A program made the position numbers and the translations under genes. DNA of 32,225 nt from Pontibacter sp. FD36 (GTDB taxonomy: Bacteria > Bacteroidota > Bacteroidia > Cytophagales > Hymenobacteraceae): positions 1 to 32,225 of the forward strand of contig NZ_JADPMP010000018.1 in the NCBI RefSeq assembly GCF_015686655.1. The letters are read 5' to 3'. Of the stretch, positions 1-8,386 are shown piece after piece. Below the pieces are notes generated by a model. It saw nothing but the letters and a program-made list of their open reading frames with translations. It was not told the origin of the DNA and made no database searches. Each line of letters starts with the position of its first letter. The stretch's first letter is position 1.

Positions 1-119
1 GTCCGTTCGACCCGCGGCCCTTTCCTTTTAATTCTCTTGAATTGACGCGGTGGGTGACTTGCGTCACACCCGCGCGGATGTACCTATCTTATTTTTTCTT
101 TTTCTGTCTCAACAATCTC

Positions 120-128
120 TCAAAGAAC
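120..128 (-). promoter_or_regulatory. boxA-like antitermination element in the leader
   Basis: On the minus strand this reads GTTCTTTGA, resembling the element seen in pre-16S leaders of Bacteroidota and related to E. coli boxA. It follows a hairpin (arms 146-151 and 133-138, CGGAAG/CTTCCG). The assignment rests on similarity and position only. Confidence 0.45.
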
Positions 129-234
129 TTTCCGGAAGACTTTTTCTTCCGCTAGTGCCCTAACGTTTTAGGGCGTGTGTTTCGCTTGCGCTTCCCTGCT
201 GTTTCCGAAGCGACCGTTCGTCGTTTTCGGTGTG

Positions 235-264
235 CAAAGGTCGGAAACTTTTCTGAATCCGCAA
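235..264 (-). promoter_or_regulatory. Promoter 1 of the array (TTG-N19-GACCTTTG)
   Basis: The -33 TTG is the complement of 262-264 and the -7 box is the complement of 235-242, with a 19-base spacer. The upstream region at about 271-297 is A-rich on the minus strand. This copy is nearest the leader. Confidence 0.6.
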
Positions 265-360
265 GCAAAATTTCAATCTTTTTTTTCTCTTTTTCTCAGC
301 CCGTTCGGCCGAGAGGCGCTTTCGTTTCCGCTTCCGTGACCTGCGTTCCGGAGCGGGTTG

Positions 361-390
361 CAAAGGTAAGAAGACTTTTTAAATCCGCAA
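361..390 (-). promoter_or_regulatory. Promoter 2 of the array (TTG-N19-TACCTTTG)
   Basis: The -33 TTG is the complement of 388-390 and the -7 box of 361-368, spacer 19. It is a full match to the TAnnTTTG consensus. An A-rich tract on the minus strand lies just upstream at about 395-420. Confidence 0.7.
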
Positions 391-474
391 CACCTTTTAA
401 AAACTTTTTTTCCTTTTTCCTGCAGACCCTGTTACCAGGCGTCTCCCGGAGTAGCTTCCTGCTGAAGCGGGCTG

Positions 475-504
475 CAAAGGTAAGCAGAGTTTTCAATTCC
501 GCAA
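475..504 (-). promoter_or_regulatory. Promoter 3 of the array (TTG-N19-TACCTTTG)
   Basis: The -33 TTG is the complement of 502-504 and the -7 box of 475-482, spacer 19. It is a full match to the consensus. It shares TTGCGGA at the -33 region with promoters 1 and 2, suggesting that the units arose by duplication. Confidence 0.7.
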
Positions 505-632
505 GCACTCTGCAAAAGTTTTTTTTCAGTAATCTTTCCCGGCTTTTCTTCTATCGATTCCAGCGCCGGTGGCCGCCCTGCCGGCCGCCTTTCTTGTTTC
601 CCTTTCTAGACCGCTTGTCCGTGTGGGGAGTG

Positions 633-662
633 CAAAGGTCAGAAAAAATTCCGGACATGCAA
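633..662 (-). promoter_or_regulatory. Promoter 4 of the array (TTG-N19-GACCTTTG)
   Basis: The -33 TTG is the complement of 660-662 and the -7 box of 633-640, spacer 19. It is the outermost and most diverged unit: it keeps the TTG and the -7 box but not the CGGA that follows TTG in the other three. Confidence 0.55.
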
Positions 663-840
663 GGGGTGTGTTATAACATTAGCTAGTGTTTCGGAATGGT
701 TTCGCTTAACTATCTGAGTTGCACCATCAAAATTTTCAAAATATTTAAAAAGTTTCTCCATTATACTCCAGGCAACTTGTTATTGTATTGTTTCCCTTCA
801 TTTGCTGCCTTTCTTTGGGCCTTTCTTCTTTCTAATAAAG

Positions 841-881
841 CAAATAAGGTATAGCCTCTTATTAAGACTATACCTTATTTG
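841..881 (-). terminator. Perfect 14-bp hairpin downstream of the LKR-like gene
   Basis: The arms at 841-854 and 868-881 are perfectly complementary over 14 bases with a 13-base loop. It lies 24 bases past the stop codon of the minus-strand gene 906-2126, so it probably ends that transcript, although it lacks a long T run. Each arm contains one copy of the heptamer TATACCT in opposite orientation. Confidence 0.55.
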
Positions 882-905
882 TATCTCTACTATTATAATG
901 TACTT

Positions 906-2126
906 CTATACTGCAGTCGTCTCGGCATATTCCTGCAGGTACTTATACCTTTCCGTCAGTTCTCCTTCTTTCGCTATTGTAGCTTTTTCCAGCATACCGC
1001 CTGCATCGTTATTAAAGAACTGCGGGAACACATTATCTATAAGGTGTCGTCCGAAGTCGCGGGAGGCATTGCGGGGTAGTTCGCAGGGCAGGTTGTCGAC
1101 AGCCATTATGGTGATATTATCCTTTCTGTTATAAGGAGGTTCGAGCTTGCCCGTTTCTGGATTGTAGTCGTAGGCAGGTTCCGTAATTGTAGTAGCACGT
1201 TTGGTTGTGGGTATAGAGCCATCCACATCGCAGGTAATGTCGGCGATGGTGTCAATTTTAAAGTCAGGCTGGCGAGTGTCTTCTTCGGAGAACAGTTTTG
1301 GGGCACGTGGGTCCCAGTAGGCGCAGGCCATCAGCAAGTCGGTTACTTTAGTGAATTTGCGGAACGTGGACTGGTATAGCTCCGGGTGTGCATAGAAGTC
1401 AGGCGAGTCCCATACCTCCACGTCGGGGCGGTTGTTGTAATCACCAGAATGCAGCTGGGCATACACGGGTTCCTTGAACTGCTTATATAAGTAGTCAAAT
1501 ACACTCACCTTTTTGATGCCCATCTTGTCGAGCACTTCCATGGCACCGCCTGCCACACGCCCTCCCCCTGTCACGGCTATTTTTATTGGCGGCAGTTTCA
1601 CCTTGAAGTACTCCTCCTGCATGTCCTCCATCTCGTGGCAGAGGTAAGCGGGCTTCAGGTTGAAGAGCTTCCATTTTTTGCCATAGGTGAGGATGCCGTT
1701 GTAAGCACCTACTATACCTGCATACCTGCCGAAGGCTACCACCCGCTGCCCCTGTGCATTCGTCAGGAGCTCGTAGTCTATTAAAGTTATGTTCTTATCG
1801 AGCACGCACCGGAGGAGCTTGGCATTGTGCGGCTGCTTTTTAATAGTGTGTGAAAAGAAGAAGTAAGTCTTGTTCGGGATCAGTTGGTCTACGGGCACCT
1901 CCTTTACACCCATCAGCACGTCGCAATCGCTCAGGTCCTGCTGCAGGTCTATACCTAATTCCGCATACTCTTCATCGGTAAAACAGCGTACATCGCTCGG
2001 TTGCACCACCACCTTGGCGTCTGGAAACGCTTGCATGGCTTCAACGCATTTTTTAGGGGTAAGCGGTACGCGTTTGTCTACTGGTATTTTGCCTTCTTTA
2101 ATGATCCCGATCTTAACTTTTTCCAT
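906..2126 (-). CDS. Lysine-ketoglutarate reductase / saccharopine dehydrogenase-like protein (AlaDH/PNT fold)
   Basis: The 406-residue protein belongs to the alanine dehydrogenase/PNT-like superfamily. Its detail fits the lysine-forming saccharopine dehydrogenase (LYS1) and the LKR half of animal AASS. The N-terminus carries RVPLTP (residues 19-24). LMGVKEVP (71-78) and FFFSHTIK (89-96) place Lys75 and His93 where LYS1 has its catalytic Lys/His pair. RVVAFGRYAG (128-137) and the Rossmann loop GGGRVAGG (187-194) follow. Such enzymes reversibly join lysine and 2-oxoglutarate to saccharopine with NAD(P)H. There is no fused saccharopine-cleaving half, and no such gene is adjacent. It is read away from gcvP; a hairpin follows its stop. 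The family is confident; the substrate is inferred from motifs, and an alanine dehydrogenase label from automatic tools would be less precise. Confidence 0.85.
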   Translation of the reverse strand: MEKVKIGIIKEGKIPVDKRVPLTPKKCVEAMQAFPDAKVVVQPSDVRCFTDEEYAELGIDLQQDLSDCDVLMGVKEVPVDQLIPNKTYFFFSHTIKKQPHNAKLLRCVLDKNITLIDYELLTNAQGQRVVAFGRYAGIVGAYNGILTYGKKWKLFNLKPAYLCHEMEDMQEEYFKVKLPPIKIAVTGGGRVAGGAMEVLDKMGIKKVSVFDYLYKQFKEPVYAQLHSGDYNNRPDVEVWDSPDFYAHPELYQSTFRKFTKVTDLLMACAYWDPRAPKLFSEEDTRQPDFKIDTIADITCDVDGSIPTTKRATTITEPAYDYNPETGKLEPPYNRKDNITIMAVDNLPCELPRNASRDFGRHLIDNVFPQFFNNDAGGMLEKATIAKEGELTERYKYLQEYAETTAV

Positions 2127-2293
2127 AGGTGCTTCTTTCTGAATTGTTATGCAGAAAATTATGTTTCAAAATCTGAGTGTGTCGGCGCCTTGCCAAATCA
2201 CTTTTGCCCTGTCTGCCTGTTTTACCTTATATTATATAGCAGGAGTGGCGATAGTGTTAAGCTACCACATTCAGAACTATTTAGCTTTCATGC

Positions 2294-2325
2294 TTCAATA
2301 TAATAAACAATTACTATTACTTTTG
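2294..2325 (+). promoter_or_regulatory. Probable promoter of gcvP
   Basis: The -7 box TACTTTTG at 2318-2325 fits TAnnTTTG. The best -33 is TTC at 2294-2296 with a 21-base spacer, one mismatch from TTG. Transcription from here would give a leader of about 75 bases before the ATG at 2407. Confidence 0.4.
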
Positions 2326-2406
2326 CAGAAATAAAGAAAGAGGGCCTTTGGCTTGTCTTCCACTGGAAAAGAAAATCCCAAAATTCCCAATCAATACTTC
2401 ATCATT

Positions 2407-5325
2407 ATGATACTTAAAACAAAACCTGCTGACACTTTCAAGGAGCGCCACAACGGTCCGGACAAAGAGCAAATGCAGGACATGCTTAAAACCATCGGGG
2501 TAGACTCGCTGGATCAACTGATTGAGGAGACCGTACCGGCCGCCATTAGACTTAAGAAGCCGCTGAACCTGCCAAAGGCTCTTTCTGAGACTAACTTCCT
2601 GAAGCAATTCGGTGAGATCGCCAGAAAGAACAAGGTATACAAGTCGTATATCGGTCTGGGTTACAACGACACCATCATGCCTCCTGTAATTCTTCGCAAC
2701 ATCATGGAGAACCCAGGTTGGTATACCGCTTATACTCCCTACCAGGCTGAGATCGCGCAGGGCCGTTTGGAGGCGCTGATCAACTACCAGACCATGGTAA
2801 TGGACCTGACAGGTATGGAGATTGCCAACGCATCGCTGCTCGACGAAGGTACTGCCGCTGCTGAGGCCATGGGTATGTTCTACGCACAGCGCAAAGGTGC
2901 ACGCAAGAATGCAAACCGCTTCTTCGTGTCAAACCAGGTGCTGCCCCAAACGATTGATATTCTTACTTCACGCGCCATACCTATCGGCATTGAACTGGTA
3001 ATCGGTGACCACCGCGAAGTCGATTTCACTGACGAGACATTGTTTGGTGCCCTGGTGCAGTATCCTGCTGCCGACGGTGCCATTTTCGATTATACTGACT
3101 TCATCAGCAAGGCACACGAGCAGGAAATGCTGGTAGCAGTGGCTGCTGATATTCTTTCTTTGACACTCCTGACGCCTCCGGGCGAGATGGGTGCTGATGC
3201 CGTGGTAGGTACTACACAGCGTTTTGGTGTGCCAATGGGCTTCGGTGGTCCTCACGCAGGTTACTTTGCTACAAAAGATGCTTTCAAACGTGTAATCCCT
3301 GGCCGTATCATCGGTATTTCGGTGGACGCCGCTGGTGACAGAGCTTACCGCATGGCCTTGCAGACGCGCGAGCAGCACATCCGTCGCGAGAAAGCGACTT
3401 CTAACATCTGTACCGCGCAGGTACTGCTGGCTGTAATTGCCGGTATGTATGCTGTGTACCATGGCCCACGTCGCCTGAAGTACATCGGCTTAAACGCGCA
3501 CTCTTTAGCACAGCAACTTGAGAAAGGCCTGAAGGCGCTTGGCTTCGAGCAGCTGAACGAACAGTATTTCGATACGCTGAAAATTGCGGTGGAAAGTGCT
3601 GACATGAAGCATGCCATCCGTACTGAAGCGGAGGCAGCGGGTATCAACTTCCGTTACTTCGAAGAAAACTTCATCGGTATTTCCCTGCACCAGAACACAG
3701 AGCTGGAAGATGTGAAAGCGATCCTGGCTGTGTTTGCGAAAGTAGCTGGCAAGTCTGCTGACGTGCTAGGTATAGACGAGCTGCCAGAAGAAACAGAAAT
3801 CACCTGGTCTGATAAACTGATCCGTACGAGCGAGTACCTCACGCATGAGGTGTTTAACAAGCACCACTCCGAACACGAGATCCTACGCTACATGAAGCAC
3901 CTGGAGAACAAAGATATTTCATTGGTTCACTCCATGATCTCTTTGGGCTCTTGCACCATGAAACTGAACGCTACAGCGGAGATGATTCCGGTGACCTGGC
4001 CAGAGATTGGTCAGCTGCACCCATTCGCTCCTGCCGATCAGACGCAAGGGTATGCTGAAATCTTCAAAAACCTGGAAGCTTGGCTTTGTGAGATCACCCG
4101 CTTCGATGCGATGTCGCTGCAGCCAAACTCTGGTGCGCAGGGCGAATACGCTGGTCTGATGGTGATCCGTGCTTATCACGAGTCACGCGGTGATCATCAC
4201 CGTAACGTAGCACTTATCCCTTCTTCTGCACACGGCACGAACCCAGCCTCTGCTGTAATGGCCGGCATGAAAGTGGTGATTGTGAAGTGCGACGAGAAAG
4301 GCAACATCGACGTAGCGGACCTGCGTGCCAAAGCAGAGCAATATAAGAATGAGCTGTCTTGCCTCATGGTGACTTATCCATCTACACACGGTGTATATGA
4401 GGAGTCTATCATTGAGATCTGCCAGGTAATTCATGATAACGGTGGCCGTGTATACATGGACGGTGCCAACATGAACGCTCAGGTAGGCCTGACTTCGCCA
4501 GCCCACATCGGTGCTGACGTGTGTCACCTGAACCTGCACAAGACTTTCTGTATCCCTCACGGTGGTGGTGGTCCTGGCATGGGCCCAATCGGTGTAGTGA
4601 AAGATCTGGCTCCGTTCCTGCCTGGTCACGCTGTGGTTGACTTAGGTCGCCCGGAAGCAATCAACGCTATTTCGGCAGCTCCCTGGGGTTCTGCTTCTAT
4701 CCTGCCAATCTCTTATGCTTACATCGCGATGATGGGCGGCGAAGGTTTGACAGAAGCGACGAAGGTGGCTATCCTGAACGCAAACTATATCAAGGCGCGT
4801 CTGGAGAAACACTACCCAGTATTGTATGTAGGCAAAAACGGCCGTTGCGCACACGAGATGATCCTTGACTGCCGCGAGTTCAAGAAGTTCGGCGTGGAGG
4901 TAGAGGATATCGCGAAGCGTCTGATGGACTACGGTTTCCATGCGCCAACTGTGTCGTTCCCGGTAGCAGGTACTTTGATGGTGGAGCCAACTGAGTCCGA
5001 AGCACAGGAAGAGCTGGACAGATTCTGCGAGGTGATGATCTCGATCCGTGAGGAAATCCGTGAGATTGAAGCAGACAAGGCTGACCAGAAAAACAACGTG
5101 TTGAAGAACGCACCACATACCCTGAAAGTAGCGATGGTAGAGAACTGGGAGCGTCCTTACTCTCGTGAGAAGGCTGTATTCCCAATGTCCTTCCTGCGCG
5201 ACAACAAGGTATGGCCAACAGTAAGCCGCATTGACAGCGCTTACGGCGACCGTAACCTGGTGTGCTCATGCGCTCCGATCGAAGCCTATAACGAGAATGA
5301 AAATGAGATGGTAGCTATCGGCTAA
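2407..5325 (+). CDS. gcvP: Glycine dehydrogenase (decarboxylating), P-protein of the glycine cleavage system
   Basis: GcvP decarboxylates glycine with pyridoxal phosphate and passes the aminomethyl group to the lipoyl arm of GcvH. The 972-residue protein is a full-length single-chain P-protein (E. coli 957), with both homologous halves present. It has the N-terminal RHNGP segment, LLDEGTAAAEAM, the first-half GFGGPHAGYFA segment, and the PLP site HLNLHKTF followed by a GGGGPGMGP loop, with Lys712 as the expected Schiff-base lysine. The ATG at 2407 is preferred over an in-frame TTG at 2353, because family similarity begins with ADTFKERHNGP just after it. gcvT and gcvH are not adjacent. A strong terminator follows. 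Codon use looks highly biased, as in well-expressed genes, and only one TATACCT heptamer lies in its 2.9 kb. Confidence 0.98.
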   Translation: MILKTKPADTFKERHNGPDKEQMQDMLKTIGVDSLDQLIEETVPAAIRLKKPLNLPKALSETNFLKQFGEIARKNKVYKSYIGLGYNDTIMPPVILRNIMENPGWYTAYTPYQAEIAQGRLEALINYQTMVMDLTGMEIANASLLDEGTAAAEAMGMFYAQRKGARKNANRFFVSNQVLPQTIDILTSRAIPIGIELVIGDHREVDFTDETLFGALVQYPAADGAIFDYTDFISKAHEQEMLVAVAADILSLTLLTPPGEMGADAVVGTTQRFGVPMGFGGPHAGYFATKDAFKRVIPGRIIGISVDAAGDRAYRMALQTREQHIRREKATSNICTAQVLLAVIAGMYAVYHGPRRLKYIGLNAHSLAQQLEKGLKALGFEQLNEQYFDTLKIAVESADMKHAIRTEAEAAGINFRYFEENFIGISLHQNTELEDVKAILAVFAKVAGKSADVLGIDELPEETEITWSDKLIRTSEYLTHEVFNKHHSEHEILRYMKHLENKDISLVHSMISLGSCTMKLNATAEMIPVTWPEIGQLHPFAPADQTQGYAEIFKNLEAWLCEITRFDAMSLQPNSGAQGEYAGLMVIRAYHESRGDHHRNVALIPSSAHGTNPASAVMAGMKVVIVKCDEKGNIDVADLRAKAEQYKNELSCLMVTYPSTHGVYEESIIEICQVIHDNGGRVYMDGANMNAQVGLTSPAHIGADVCHLNLHKTFCIPHGGGGPGMGPIGVVKDLAPFLPGHAVVDLGRPEAINAISAAPWGSASILPISYAYIAMMGGEGLTEATKVAILNANYIKARLEKHYPVLYVGKNGRCAHEMILDCREFKKFGVEVEDIAKRLMDYGFHAPTVSFPVAGTLMVEPTESEAQEELDRFCEVMISIREEIREIEADKADQKNNVLKNAPHTLKVAMVENWERPYSREKAVFPMSFLRDNKVWPTVSRIDSAYGDRNLVCSCAPIEAYNENENEMVAIG

Positions 5326-5346
5326 TCCGTCTTAAGCTTATACCTG

Positions 5347-5376
5347 AAAAGCCTGGCCCTGTGGTCAGGCTTTTTT
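5347..5376 (+). terminator. Rho-independent terminator of gcvP
   Basis: A perfect 9-bp stem AAAAGCCTG / CAGGCTTTT (5347-5355 and 5366-5374) with a 10-base loop runs into a T stretch. It starts 22 bases after the gcvP stop codon. Confidence 0.85.
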
Positions 5377-5481
5377 GTTTTAGCCGCACTGGCCCTGACT
5401 GCTGTATCTGTTTATACCTACTGCCTGCCTCGCACCGTATACCTGTTTTAGAAATGATCCTATACCTAAAACGATAGTGCT

Positions 5482-6084
5482 ATGCGATACGCTATACCCA
5501 ACCTGAAGCATTTACTATACCTTATACCTGCCTTCCTGATCGGTTTGAGCGGTTGTATTCCTTCTATAGTGGCTGACAGCACCTACGACCGCAGCGTAGA
5601 CTTTCAAATATACCGCACATTTGCCCTGCTGGAACCCGAGATGGCTAATACCTCCGCAGACCCCAACCTATACGAGCCGCTTCTGGACAGGCGGGTGCGA
5701 GATGCCATCGCAGCTGAGTTGGTTAAGAAAGGTATGCTGCTTGACGTCGAAAATCCAGACCTGCTGGTTGCTTATGATGTGTCAGTAGCACAGGATGCCG
5801 CTACTGCTTCTCCTGATTTTGGATACGCTTACTGGTTTGGCTATCGTTTCAATTATAACTCTGCCGATTTTCCGGGCTACAGACCAGTTGCGCAATATAT
5901 ACCGGGAACCATGCTGATTGACCTGATATCGGCTAGTACCAACGAGTTAGTGTGGCGCGGCGTGGCAGAAGGCGATATTAATGTGACACAGACAGACGAG
6001 AGCAGGATTAGAAGGTCCATTATCAGCATTCTATCGCAATACCCACCTAACAGACCCGCATCCAGCAGACCAATTTCACGATAA
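5482..6084 (+). CDS. DUF4136 family lipoprotein
   Basis: The 200-residue protein begins with a lipoprotein signal peptide ending LSGC, with Cys25 as the lipidation site. The rest matches the DUF4136 pattern: an early segment YDRSVDFQIYRTFALLEP, a middle PDLLVAYDVSVAQD, and a tyrosine-rich region before the closing GTMLIDLISASTNELVWRG. Members are small outer-membrane or periplasmic lipoproteins of unknown function, common in Bacteroidota and Proteobacteria. The upstream 140 bases hold four copies of the TATACCT heptamer, and two more sit head to tail at 5516-5529 inside the signal-peptide coding region. Its stop codon is one base from the stop of the convergent TonB receptor gene. Confidence 0.9.
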   Translation: MRYAIPNLKHLLYLIPAFLIGLSGCIPSIVADSTYDRSVDFQIYRTFALLEPEMANTSADPNLYEPLLDRRVRDAIAAELVKKGMLLDVENPDLLVAYDVSVAQDAATASPDFGYAYWFGYRFNYNSADFPGYRPVAQYIPGTMLIDLISASTNELVWRGVAEGDINVTQTDESRIRRSIISILSQYPPNRPASSRPISR

Positions 6085-6085
6085 T

Positions 6086-8386
6086 TTACAGGCGATAAGA
6101 CAGGCTGAAGCCGCCGTAGTAGTTGCGCGGCGATGCCGGTTGAAAGTAGCGCCCACCAAATGCGTTGAGGTCATTACCCAAACTATACTTCTGATCCGTC
6201 AAGTTTTCAGAGCCTGCAAATATGTCCAGCGCAAACTGTTTTCCCAATTCCCTTCTCAATCCTAAGCGAGCGCCTGCTACGAGGTAAGCATCGGCGTACA
6301 CTGTGTTCTCATCCGTAAGCGGAATCTCGTCTACATAGTTGGCTGTCAGGTGCAGGTATAGGCCAAAGCGGGTAGCCAAGTCGAGGCCGGCAGTCAAGGT
6401 ATGTGGGGCAACGCCGGTGAGCTTGTTACCGCTCAGGTCGGTGTCGTCTTTTTGGTAATCCCGGAAACGGAAGTGGCTGTAGGTATAGCTGCCCCATACC
6501 TTGAGCAAACTTAGGGGTTGCGTGGCATCTTCTAGCAAGGTACAGCCCAAGGCTGTTTCGAGTCCGCTCTGGGAAGTAGCGCCCACATTCCGGAATACGG
6601 CGATGCTCGACAAATCCTGCCGACTCGCTATCGTCTCACGTAGGCGGAAGTGAAATGCCACCACATCGAAGCTCAGTTTTCTGCCTAAGGTGTAGCCACG
6701 TATACCTGCTTCGTAGTTGATGCCTTTCTCTGCTTCCAGTTCCTGGTTGAGCGCACCGTCAGAGGTCAGCAACTCTTCCTCAGAAGGCGGCGAGAAGCCC
6801 GCACTTACGCTGCCATGCACCGACACCTGTTCCGTCAGCCCCTTAAGCAATGCCACTCGCGGCGAAAGCACCGCACTGAAATCACGGGTATATTGGTATG
6901 TACCACCACCTGGGGCCTGGTGCAGGCGGGTGATCTCATAGCGGGTATCATTCAGACTGAGTGCACCCGTTACAATCCAGTTGCCGGGCAGTTCAAACTC
7001 TGCTTGGGCAAAGAGTAAGCCGGTCTTGGCCAATACTTCATCGTCGGTACGTAACGAGTCTGTACGTCCCCGATTATTGTCATAGGTGCGGGCTGCTTCA
7101 AAACCGCGCTGGTATTCGCCGCCGAAGGTGATCGTAGCAGCTGCGGCGCCGAGCTGGGTATTGTAAACAAAACGGCTTCGGCCTCCATACTCTTGGTTGG
7201 TGTTGCGTTCATAGTCGGTGTTGAACGGATGATCCCTATACCTGAACAGGCCATACAGGGCGGTCGTGTTTTTCCAGCTGTCGCTGAAGCGGTACTCCTG
7301 CGACAGGCCGATGTTTATACCTTGCTGGTTCATCGAAGCATTCTGCATCACACTCCCGAACATCCCACCCCGTGCCTGCCGCGGATCCTGCTCATACTGC
7401 TCCTGCGTCAGCCCGCCGGGCAGCTGGTAAAACAGGTCGGAGTAAATCAGGTTGGCTTGGATCGTGCTTTTGTCAGATGGGTTGAAGGTGGAGGTCAGCA
7501 TAAGCGTTTCGCGGTCCATACCGGATTGTTCCCGATAGCCGTCGAGTCGCTGGCGGGAATACTGCAGGTATAGGCTCTGCTTCTCACTGCCTACACTGGC
7601 ACTGGCAGTATAGCGCTGGAAGCCAAACGAGCCAAAGGTTGAACCCACCTGAAACAGCTTCTCTCCGGGAGCTGCTCTGCGGGGTTCCAACAAAACCGTT
7701 CCGCCTGTACCTGCTCCGTAAATACTGCCTGCCGGACCTTTCAGTATTTCCATACTGTTGAAGTTGGAAGCATCATACAGATTGAGGTTGGTAATGCCAT
7801 TTGACTCGGTGAGGGGAATTTCGCCCAGGTATAACTTCACATTGCGTATACCATAGGGGGAGCGCAAACTGCTACCCCTGATCGAAAGGCGGTAGCTTGC
7901 TGTGGCCCGCTCCTCCATCCGCACCCCCGGTACCGTATTTACGGCGCGCACCAATGAACTCTCATCAAAGCGCTGCATCACTTCCCGGCCTACTACACTC
8001 AAGGCTCCCGCTGTTTCCAGCAAAGGCCGGTTGCTTTCATAGCCCGTCACCACTACCTCTGAAAGACTCGCTGTCAGTGGCTGCAGGTACACCCGAAGGG
8101 CCGTACCTGGCTGGATGCGCTGTAAGAAAACAGTATCTGACTTGTACCCAATGTGCGAGATCAGCAGGAAAGTCGCACGGTCTGCAAAGGAAAAATCAAA
8201 GCGTCCGGAAGTATTGGTAATCGCCTGTTCGCCTGTATTGGCTGTCAACGTCACACCTTCCAGCGCCTGGCGGGTCTTGGCGTGCAGTACTTGGCCGTTG
8301 ACCTGTTGCTGAGCGTAACTCAGAAAAGGCAGAAGCATGAGGGCAGTCAGAAAAAGGGATCGGAGCAGGAGTAATAATGGATTCAT
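6086..8386 (-). CDS. TonB-dependent outer-membrane receptor
   Basis: The 766-residue protein has a signal peptide (cleavage near residue 25, SYAQ), a CarboxypepD-reg-like beta-sandwich (about 27-103), a TonB-box-like LSEVVVTGY (108-116), a plug domain (about 120-235, with SIRGSSLRSPYGIRNVKLYLGEIPL and a GPAGSIYGAGTGGTVLLEP loop), and a beta-barrel to the C-terminus. Such receptors take up iron complexes, cobalamin or other ligands across the outer membrane using the TonB/ExbBD system. The plug and barrel style resembles catecholate-type iron receptors, but nothing shows the ligand: no siderophore genes, Fur box or SusD-like partner is nearby. It is divergent from the sorbosone-dehydrogenase-like gene at 8542 and convergent with the DUF4136 gene with a one-base gap and no terminator between. 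Confidence 0.93.
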   Translation of the reverse strand: MNPLLLLLRSLFLTALMLLPFLSYAQQQVNGQVLHAKTRQALEGVTLTANTGEQAITNTSGRFDFSFADRATFLLISHIGYKSDTVFLQRIQPGTALRVYLQPLTASLSEVVVTGYESNRPLLETAGALSVVGREVMQRFDESSLVRAVNTVPGVRMEERATASYRLSIRGSSLRSPYGIRNVKLYLGEIPLTESNGITNLNLYDASNFNSMEILKGPAGSIYGAGTGGTVLLEPRRAAPGEKLFQVGSTFGSFGFQRYTASASVGSEKQSLYLQYSRQRLDGYREQSGMDRETLMLTSTFNPSDKSTIQANLIYSDLFYQLPGGLTQEQYEQDPRQARGGMFGSVMQNASMNQQGINIGLSQEYRFSDSWKNTTALYGLFRYRDHPFNTDYERNTNQEYGGRSRFVYNTQLGAAAATITFGGEYQRGFEAARTYDNNRGRTDSLRTDDEVLAKTGLLFAQAEFELPGNWIVTGALSLNDTRYEITRLHQAPGGGTYQYTRDFSAVLSPRVALLKGLTEQVSVHGSVSAGFSPPSEEELLTSDGALNQELEAEKGINYEAGIRGYTLGRKLSFDVVAFHFRLRETIASRQDLSSIAVFRNVGATSQSGLETALGCTLLEDATQPLSLLKVWGSYTYSHFRFRDYQKDDTDLSGNKLTGVAPHTLTAGLDLATRFGLYLHLTANYVDEIPLTDENTVYADAYLVAGARLGLRRELGKQFALDIFAGSENLTDQKYSLGNDLNAFGGRYFQPASPRNYYGGFSLSYRL

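Larger units (their letters stand above)
110..665 (-). promoter_or_regulatory. Tandem promoter array and leader, probably of an rRNA operon to the left
   Basis: Four minus-strand promoters with identical geometry point toward the left edge. The -7 boxes are at 235-242, 361-368, 475-482 and 633-640; each has a TTG exactly 19 bases upstream (262-264, 388-390, 502-504, 660-662). The -7 boxes read GACCTTTG, TACCTTTG, TACCTTTG and GACCTTTG, matching the Bacteroidota primary sigma consensus TAnnTTTG. The first three have A-rich tracts upstream on the minus strand, like UP elements. Downstream lie two hairpins (157-174 and 133-151) and the minus-strand sequence GTTCTTTGA at 120-128, which resembles the antiterminator boxA found before Bacteroidota 16S genes. 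Stacked strong promoters plus boxA are typical of rRNA operons. The 16S gene is not in the window, so the target is an inference; another highly expressed operon is possible. Confidence 0.65.

Noticed and set aside
235..662. Possible CRISPR array
   Set aside because: The repeated units are similar rather than identical, spaced 114-158 bases apart, and fit tandem promoters exactly; no cas gene is present.
177..686. A 169-residue open frame on the plus strand
   Set aside because: It runs antisense through the promoter array, and its Phe/Ser/Arg-rich product simply reflects T-rich tracts and promoter repeats.
802..1134. A 110-residue plus-strand open frame
   Set aside because: It overlaps the terminator hairpin and the C-terminus of the LKR-like gene and has no recognisable feature.
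2353..2406. Upstream TTG start for gcvP
   Set aside because: The extra 18 residues lie outside family similarity, and an ATG at 2407 precedes the conserved N-terminus.
2127..2406. Glycine riboswitch before gcvP
   Set aside because: No glycine aptamer core or terminator/antiterminator pair was recognisable in the leader.
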